Assembly: GCA_022539475.1 (NCBI GenBank)
Contig: VCMS01000488.1
Coordinates: 18,740-42,997 of the forward strand
Direction of reading: 5' to 3'
Source of the DNA: Gracilaria domingensis
Taxonomy: Eukaryota; Rhodophyta; Florideophyceae; Gracilariales; Gracilariaceae
Length of the DNA stretch: 24,258 bases
Under the pieces are notes generated by a model that worked only from the letters and a program-made list of their open reading frames with translations, did not search any database and was not told the origin of the DNA. How positions within the stretch are numbered: position 1 is the first letter of the stretch; every line of letters begins with the position of its first letter. Of the stretch, positions 19,172-24,258 are shown piece after piece. A program made the translations under genes and the position numbers.

Positions 19172-20127
19172 AGAGACGGCTTGTTTTACTTCGTCGCGGT
19201 GAGATGAGCGGTGAGCGCAAAGTCCGCAGCGAAGCGAGCCGAAGCGACCGAGCGAAGCGAGGGAGCGAGGCGAGCGGAGCGAAGGACTGAAGGACCGGCG
19301 TTGCAATGCCGCACTCGCAATTGCGGCGTTCGCGATGCGTGTTTGCGCCAGCAAAGCTTGCATTTCTGCAGCAGATCTGCGCTTTTCTTTTTCATCTCGT
19401 TCCTGCTGACGGAGACGTTTGTTCTTCTCAAAGGTTTCCTTTCGTTCCCGATTGCGCTTTTTCTTTTCTGCGCGCGACTCTCTGTTGCGAGCAAGCGCTC
19501 GCTCAGCTCGATCTTACGTGGTGTGCGTCTTCTTGGAAGCCACGTTTTTGTAGTCAAGAACTGCTTGATCCAACATTTGCTGCGCATCATTTTCTTTACC
19601 ACGTGCTGCTGCGATCGGTCCGTCGTCTTCGGCACTACCCTGTAGAGAGTTAATTACCACTTTTTTCGCCATGTCCGTGACGGAAATTGCCGTATGTCGC
19701 ACAATTTCAGTGGTAACTCGTGCCATATACGCACGTCTCCAAGTCATGTTGAATGCGTTTGTTGTTCCACAAGGATGTTGTCTGGGACATGGCGACTACG
19801 AGCTTGCGCAGCGACTCTGGCGCATGTTTGATCAAGCGTTTTGAGCTTCTGAAGTGGTGCTTGGTGTGCAAGTAACGTGCGTAGGATCCACTCTTTTTCC
19901 ACTTTGTTCATCACAAAGCGCTGCGGACTACGCTGTAGTGCTGATGGAATGGATAAATGTGGTGCAGGTGACTCATGCTGTATAGGAATGGACAAATTGG
20001 TATCAGTTGAAGAGATCTGCGGGTCCGGGGTAGCTGAAGAAGATCGTGGTTCAACCGGTGCAACCGTTGTGGTTTGCCGGTTTTCGAAACGAAGGTGATC
20101 TGGCACGCGGCGCGACTGAGTCTTAAG
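19154..20127 (-). pseudogene. Possible Harbinger accessory protein, interrupted
   Basis: The minus-strand frame is open from 20127 to 19744, with a Pro/Ser/Thr-rich start and then MNKVEKEWILRTLLAHQAPL. A frame change near 19750 leads to MTWRRAYMARVTTEIVRHTA (19747). After one TAA near 19515 the same frame continues as a long, highly charged, probably coiled-coil stretch (KKRNRERKETFEKNKRLRQQ) and ends at 19154 in a Ser/Arg-rich tail made from a GC-rich repeat. PIF/Harbinger elements often encode a second protein with a Myb/SANT-like DNA-binding domain. No Myb domain is visible here, but only the C-terminal part may remain: no ATG opens the frame and CTCAG near 20114 could be an acceptor. The role is inferred from position. 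Confidence 0.4.
19227..19290 (+). repeat. GC-rich low-complexity repeat (GAGCGAAGC-like)
   Basis: Irregular short-period repetition of GCGAAGCGAG, GAGCGAGG and GAGCGGAGC. It is translated at the end of the minus-strand accessory frame. Similar complementary sequence (CTCCGC, CCGCTTTGC) occurs at about 21560-21740. Confidence 0.6.
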
Positions 20128-20389
20128 CTAAGGTTTTTGGCCGCCAAGTGCGGCGCGCTCTCTTATTTTGGCTCTTGTTTTGAAATAAGCCGTATTCCTG
20201 CAAATCTATGCCATGCTAATTAAACGTCTTGCATCTCAAAATAGCCTCTTACTTTGAAAGGAGACAAGGTTTTCCTTATTTAAAAAGGGCTATTGGGATT
20301 GTCACCACCCGTGTCATTCAGTTACAAAAATGACGTCCACCTGTTTGTTACTGCACTAAGTGTACCACCTACAACAAAGCATGTCGACA

Positions 20390-21110
20390 ATATAGTTGCA
20401 ATTTATTGCTCATAGAACGCAATAAACAATACAATAAAATAATTCATCTTTTCTGCAATATATATTGCAATATTGCAATACAAATTCTTTTATTTTGCAA
20501 TACGTTTCCAATACACACTGCAACTAACAATAGAATAGCAATACGCGTACCATACATTTCGTTTCTCTTAAGTAAGCATTGATATTTCACGCAATAAGTC
20601 AATAAAATAGCAGTTAAAATGCCAAGATGATACGTAGTTTGAGAGAGTTTTTTGGCTATTGACATCGAAAAAAAATTGTAGAGAGTTTAAATTGCACGTC
20701 ATCTACCGTATCCCGGTCACATTGAATACGCTACGGCAAAATTGAAAAATTCCATCGCAAAAATTCCTTTATTTCGTTCAAAGTTTTGGATATGCAGTTT
20801 TTACAGGAACAGCTAATCGCTTTTAATGTACAGCAATTTTGCTTCTGCTACATTTAGATGAGGTACGATCCTGTCGGAGGTACACCTGTAGTTGTGCATG
20901 GGACATCGTCATATCCTTTCAGATCGTACTTGGGTTGTCGTGGGTGTCAAGACACTGCACACACAGCAATCTCAATTGCAATAAGGTAGACGCTTCCCAA
21001 TATCGACTGCAATAAAGAAGAAAAGTGCAATATAATTGCAATAACCAAGCACTCTGCAATTTGTAATATTTATTGCATATTGCAATAAATTACAATAGCA
21101 ATATATTGTA
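20390..21110. repeat. AT-rich region of dispersed GCAATA/TATTGC motifs
   Basis: More than fifteen GCAAT occurrences, many inside the palindromic core TATTGCAATA, cluster at 20395-20620 and 20965-21110, with fewer between. Spacing is irregular, so it is not a simple tandem satellite. No gene is visible; the frames are short and biased by base composition. Confidence 0.7.
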
Positions 21111-21234
21111 CGACACACCTGCCTACAACTAGCTTAAGAGGTCAGGCATCCTTCGCTCAGTGCCTTGCGTCTGTTTCATTCTAGTTCAGTGTCGCATACG
21201 TTGACACCGTTCAATCGCTCTTTTCGGCAGTGCT

Positions 21235-21426
21235 ATGGCTGCTAAACACTGTAAGAGGCTCTGTTTTTTTGTGTTTAGTGCATGGCGTTGCTTCACAAAC
21301 GTATTTAGTAACAGTGGAATTGTTCCGGACACTGATGATGAACGGTCAAATATTAGACAGAGGCTCAGTTTCCTTTTGTTTATCATGATTGAGTTTCAAT
21401 ATGGGATACTACTTTTGTTATGCTGA
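21235..21426 (+). CDS. Short ATG-initiated open frame, function unknown
   Basis: A 63-codon frame starts MAAKHCKRLCFFVFSAWR, has an acidic middle (DTDDERSNIRQRL) and ends in a hydrophobic run. It lies alone between the AT-rich repeat region and the GC-rich repeats. It could be a lost N-terminal exon of a transposon gene or chance. No homology is recognised. Confidence 0.15.
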   Translation: MAAKHCKRLCFFVFSAWRCFTNVFSNSGIVPDTDDERSNIRQRLSFLLFIMIEFQYGILLLLC

Positions 21427-22103
21427 ACGGCTCTCATAGTGGAGCCTATTATCGGTAATGGTTTTACGGTGTCTATAGGCCGTAGCGGCACCCGAGTGGA
21501 TTTTGCTCATTAAATTACCCCGGGCGATCGTAACTGTACCCACTCCCCTACTCTACCTCCGCGCTGCTTTGCTGCTTCGCGGCTCTGCTTCACCGCTCTC
21601 ATGATCAGTTCCCCACAACTCAGGTGTTCTACAACAACGCCGGTCCACTTCATCTCCTCGACGCTCCATCGTCTTGCTTCTCCGCCTCGCCGCTTTGCCG
21701 CTCCGCCGCTCTAAATCACTTCTCCGCAGCGCTGCAAGGCCTCATCACAGTTTGTTTGCCTGCCTTCTCCTCTACATGTCATCGCCACACTTTCACACCT
21801 CCAGGACATTCGTACGCTTTACCGCTCCACATCGCAATTCTGCGATTGCAGCGCGGCTCTTAAACTGCTCTTTTCTGCACCGCTGCACCAAAGATCCACC
21901 GCACGCCCCAGCTCTTCCGTTCGTTTGTCACACCAAGCAGTGCTTCTACTAAACCTTGATGAGTGCAGATTGCGCAAGACCGGTGAGAAATAAGGGAAAT
22001 CAGTACCGGAGGTTGACGTATAGAGGACAGAGTTTGTAGCTTACGTGAGAGGTGAGCATGGTATATACTTCGTGTTTGTAATGGACTTCCGTAATGCAGT
22101 TTA
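21427..22103. other. Non-coding stretch with C/T-rich CTCCGC-type repeats
   Basis: From about 21545 to 21740 the sequence repeats CCGCTTTGC, CTCCGC and GCTTCGCGG units, resembling the complement of the repeat at 19227-19290. The remainder to 22103 shows no gene and leads up to the copia LTR. Confidence 0.4.
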
Positions 22104-22263
22104 TGTTGTACCAATCAATATGGTAGATATTTGTAGCCCCCCGCAATGGTGCTACGTTGAGGCTATATTCTTTTGGCCGGGTTTTGGAGTAGCCGACTCT
22201 CTATAAAAGGTGGCTTGCGATGCCGTAATGGCAGAAACTGCGAGTCGAACACACCACCCAACA
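22104..22263 (+). repeat. Candidate 5' LTR, 160 bp
   Basis: It begins TGTTG and ends CAACA, a perfect 5-bp inverted terminal pair typical of LTRs, and is followed one base later by a tRNA-type primer binding site. It contains a TATA box. Its partner 3' LTR is outside the window, so the borders are inferred. 160 bp is short but within the range of copia LTRs. Confidence 0.6.
22202..22208 (+). promoter_or_regulatory. TATA box (TATAAAA) of the LTR
   Basis: TATAAAA lies 62 bp before the proposed LTR end, placing transcription start near 22230 inside the LTR, as needed for element RNA. The Gag ATG is about 155 bp downstream. Confidence 0.6.
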
Positions 22264-22264
22264 G

Positions 22265-22277
22265 TGGTAGCATCGCC
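22265..22277 (+). other. Primer binding site, initiator tRNA-Met type
   Basis: TGGTAGCATCGCC begins two bases after the proposed LTR end. TGGTAGC matches the start of the primer binding site that Ty1 uses for initiator tRNA-Met. The match beyond these bases depends on the host tRNA. Confidence 0.55.
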
Positions 22278-22361
22278 CCCCCGCTTTGCACCCTGAACTT
22301 TGCAACAATCCCAGCTTTTATTCTGAGAACTAGAGCTTGTCCAGCGTTCGCTGCGTCGACA

Positions 22362-23591
22362 ATGGACGACGAACTCTCCAAGAAGCTGCCAAAGTTTACA
22401 GCCAGAAGGGGAGAAGATTTCACACTCTGGCAGATGCGCTTTGAAGCCGTGCTCGAATCAAAAGAACTCCTGTTTCTTGTCCAGCGTGATCCTACTGAGA
22501 ATGTTCCCAACCGTGACATTGAAGCTTTGGATGAGGAGACTAGGAAGAAGATCGCAAAGGTTCGCATGTACCTTGTCCACTGCTTGGCTGACAAGCCACT
22601 GCGAACAATTTTCAATGAGCGCCGTAATCCATATCTCATGTACAAGAAGCTGAAGGAGCGGTACGCTACAACCAATGCTGCTAGCCGGGTGCAAATCCAG
22701 ACGAGGCTTCATCAAACGCGGTACTCTGAGGATAAAACGATGTCAGAGTACATTGATGACCTTGAGGCCCTGTTTGGCCGGCTTGAGGCTATGGATAGTG
22801 CAATTGAAGATTCGATGCAAGTCGCAATCTTCTTGTCAAGCTTCGGGAGCACTGGTGACTCTCCTTATGGGGCAGTGGTGTCAGCGTTGCAGACGATGGC
22901 CGACGAAAATCTTACGTGGGACAGAGCGACAGCTCGTCTTCTACAAGAGTATGACAGCATTTCAGCCTCTGGTACACACGTGACTGAGGATCAGGAGCCT
23001 GCAGCAACGAAGAAGGCTTTGAGGGCACGAATGAAAGGAAGGTGTTTTCAATGCGGAAGGAAAGGCCATTTCAAGAAAGATTGTCCGGATAGGAATCCTG
23101 AAGATGTACAGGCTGAGGGAACTAGGAGCATGCACCGAGCTCTAGTTGTTCGCACGCAACATGTGTTTGTTATTGACTCAGGTGCAACTTGTCACATGGT
23201 TGGAGAGAAAGTTCTTGTCAAAGGTTTCCAAAAAGTACCGCCTAGGACCATTGCCCTTGGCGATGGAAGGCTGGTAGAATCATCACATTCTGGAAACCTT
23301 GACATCACTCTGAGACAACCAGAATGTGACTCTGACATTTTGATCAACCTGAAGAATGTGCTCTACGCAGATGATCTAGACTGCAACCTGGTCTCTTGCT
23401 CACAGTTGGCCAACGATGGCTTCTCTGTGTCCTTTGCTGGAGCCAGCTGCACTATTGCAAAGGATCATCTAAACATTACCATCGGCCAGAGAGGAGGCAT
23501 CTATGAACTGATTGGTACCTTGATGAGTGAAAACTCTACAAAGCGTCCACAACTAATGAGGCTGCCCTCCAATTATGACATGAGAGATTAG
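22362..23591 (+). CDS. Copia Gag-protease polyprotein (N-terminal part, 409 aa)
   Basis: The start is the ATG at 22362 (MDDELSKKLPKFTARRGEDF), in a good context (GACAATGG). The open frame extends upstream into the LTR but without an ATG. Residues about 8-190 are the UBN2/Retrotran_gag_2 capsid-like region (FTLWQMRFEAVLESK, LYKKLKERYATTNAASR-type block, MSEYIDDLEALFGRL). A CCHC zinc knuckle, C-x2-C-x4-H-x4-C, spans residues 228-241 (CFQCGRKGHFKKDC) and binds RNA. The aspartic protease motif is DSGATCHM with the catalytic Asp at residue 272. The frame ends at TAG 23589-23591, where the integrase continues in another frame, so the polyprotein is cut short by a base change rather than by design. 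These proteins package element RNA and cut the precursor. Confidence 0.92.
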   Translation: MDDELSKKLPKFTARRGEDFTLWQMRFEAVLESKELLFLVQRDPTENVPNRDIEALDEETRKKIAKVRMYLVHCLADKPLRTIFNERRNPYLMYKKLKERYATTNAASRVQIQTRLHQTRYSEDKTMSEYIDDLEALFGRLEAMDSAIEDSMQVAIFLSSFGSTGDSPYGAVVSALQTMADENLTWDRATARLLQEYDSISASGTHVTEDQEPAATKKALRARMKGRCFQCGRKGHFKKDCPDRNPEDVQAEGTRSMHRALVVRTQHVFVIDSGATCHMVGEKVLVKGFQKVPPRTIALGDGRLVESSHSGNLDITLRQPECDSDILINLKNVLYADDLDCNLVSCSQLANDGFSVSFAGASCTIAKDHLNITIGQRGGIYELIGTLMSENSTKRPQLMRLPSNYDMRD

Positions 23592-24258
23592 GGCACACCA
23601 GTAGAAAAACTGTGCAAAGAATGGTCAATGAAGGAATAGTAGAAGGCATGGACATCCGTTCGAAGCCGGAAACAAATACCTCGTGCGTTCCTTGTCTCGA
23701 AGGAAAGATGACACGATTACCACTTGACCCCCGTAGTGAAACGAATGTTGGCATAGGTGATGTCATTTATTCCGACATCTGTGTCCCTTTACGGACGGCG
23801 AGCATTGGAGGGAAAAGGTATTTTGTGTCCTTCATTGATAAGGGTTCTGGGTTCAAGGATGTTAGGCTACTGAAGACAAGGAAAGATCTACGAATCCAGT
23901 TCCGCTGCTTTCAATTGAACTTCGAGCGCCGTACAGAAAGGAAAGTTAAATTACTATACTCTGACAACGGACCAGAGTACATCGGCATTCGAAAGTATCT
24001 TTCAAGTGAAGGCATTGATTGGGAAAACAGCGCTCCGTATGTTCCACAGCAGAATGGAACTGCTGAGCGGTTCAACCGCACTGCTATGAACATGGTGAGA
24101 TCAATGCTTTCTCATGCTGGATTGCCCCAGAAGTTCTGGGCGGAGGCACTTATAACAGCTGTACGCCTCATGAACATGACACCCAGTTCGGCAAGTAGTG
24201 GCCGGACGCCGCGAAAAGCAGTGGATGCTCCATCCCTTACGTTGGACACTGAGAACGT
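23572..24258 (+). pseudogene. Copia integrase region, frame-shifted, runs off window
   Basis: In a different frame from Gag, TTA-TGA-CAT at 23573-23581 reads L-stop-H where copia elements have a conserved LWH, so TGG has become TGA. Then HERLGHTSRKTVQ (Gag-pre-integrase), a C-x2-C remnant (CVPCLEGK), and the integrase core follow: first Asp in VIYSDICVPL, second in LLYSDNGPEY, and the Glu in QQNGTAERFNRT. Downstream is the usual LPQKFWAEAL block. The frame then stays open to the window end. Integrase joins the element's DNA copy to the host chromosome. The last Asp-Glu spacing is 33 residues rather than the usual 35. Confidence 0.92.

Larger units (their letters stand above)
22104..24258 (+). 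mobile_element. Ty1/copia LTR retrotransposon, 5' part
   Basis: The order is: candidate 5' LTR, primer binding site, Gag with zinc knuckle, aspartic protease and integrase core. The order protease then integrase with the Gag-pre-integrase HERLGH region places it in Ty1/copia (Pseudoviridae-type). Reverse transcriptase, RNase H and the 3' LTR lie beyond the window edge. One nonsense codon and one frame change between protease and integrase indicate a defective copy, though far less decayed than the rest of the window. Confidence 0.95.

Noticed and set aside
20444..20665. 73-codon minus-strand open frame, hydrophobic
   Set aside because: It is produced by the GCAATA repeats and AT-rich composition; no gene signal.
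22173..22361. Upstream start for copia Gag within the long open frame
   Set aside because: The upstream extension begins at TTG, lies partly inside the proposed LTR and spans the primer binding site; the ATG at 22362 begins the conserved Gag sequence.

Overview
The window looks like nuclear DNA of a eukaryote, in a gene-poor part crowded with decayed mobile DNA. The evidence is a Ty1/copia retrotransposon, a PIF/Harbinger transposase, several candidate introns with GTAAGT donors, CTAAC branch points and CAG or TAG acceptors, and no operon-like packing. A compact, transposon-rich alga such as a red alga would fit, but nothing here fixes the taxon. I see no rRNA, tRNA or CRISPR array.

Region 1, 1-8661, is a head-to-head pair of large, broken genes. 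The left gene is on the minus strand (about 4400 down to at least 1690, probably past base 1) and carries a probable ParB/sulfiredoxin-like domain. The right gene is on the plus strand (5556-8661). Read across frameshifts, it encodes a probable beta-class amino-methyltransferase (DNA N6-adenine or N4-cytosine type) followed by a SET domain. Between them, at 4665-5284, is a 620-bp foldback structure whose two arms each contain a further palindrome of 60-90 bp. This is the most novel-looking part of the window: possibly an undescribed mobile element carrying DNA-modifying and histone-modifying domains.

Region 2, 9278-about 14060, holds a third broken gene on the plus strand. It is purine-rich and acidic/basic-residue-rich, with a convincing N-terminus but no family I recognise, and ends near an open stretch with a GLGKT motif. 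From about 14060 to 16930 I see nothing I can name.

Region 3, 16933-18269, is a small intron-rich gene segment in an A-B-A-B tandem duplication. Its second copy contains a 110-nt, miRNA-precursor-like hairpin made by inverted duplication of an exon piece.

Region 4, 18669-20127, is a PIF/Harbinger remnant: a truncated, frameshifted DDE transposase on plus, converging on and overlapping a minus-strand reading frame that may be the element's second protein. It is followed by about 700 bp of AT-rich DNA full of GCAATA/TATTGC motifs and by short GC-rich repeats.

Region 5, 22104-24258, is the 5' part of a Ty1/copia element: a short LTR with a TATA box, an initiator-Met-type primer binding site, Gag with a zinc knuckle, protease, then a nonsense codon and a frameshift before the integrase, which runs off the window.

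Most genes carry several stops and frame changes. Either this is a graveyard of old elements, or the assembly has base errors; read mapping would separate the two.
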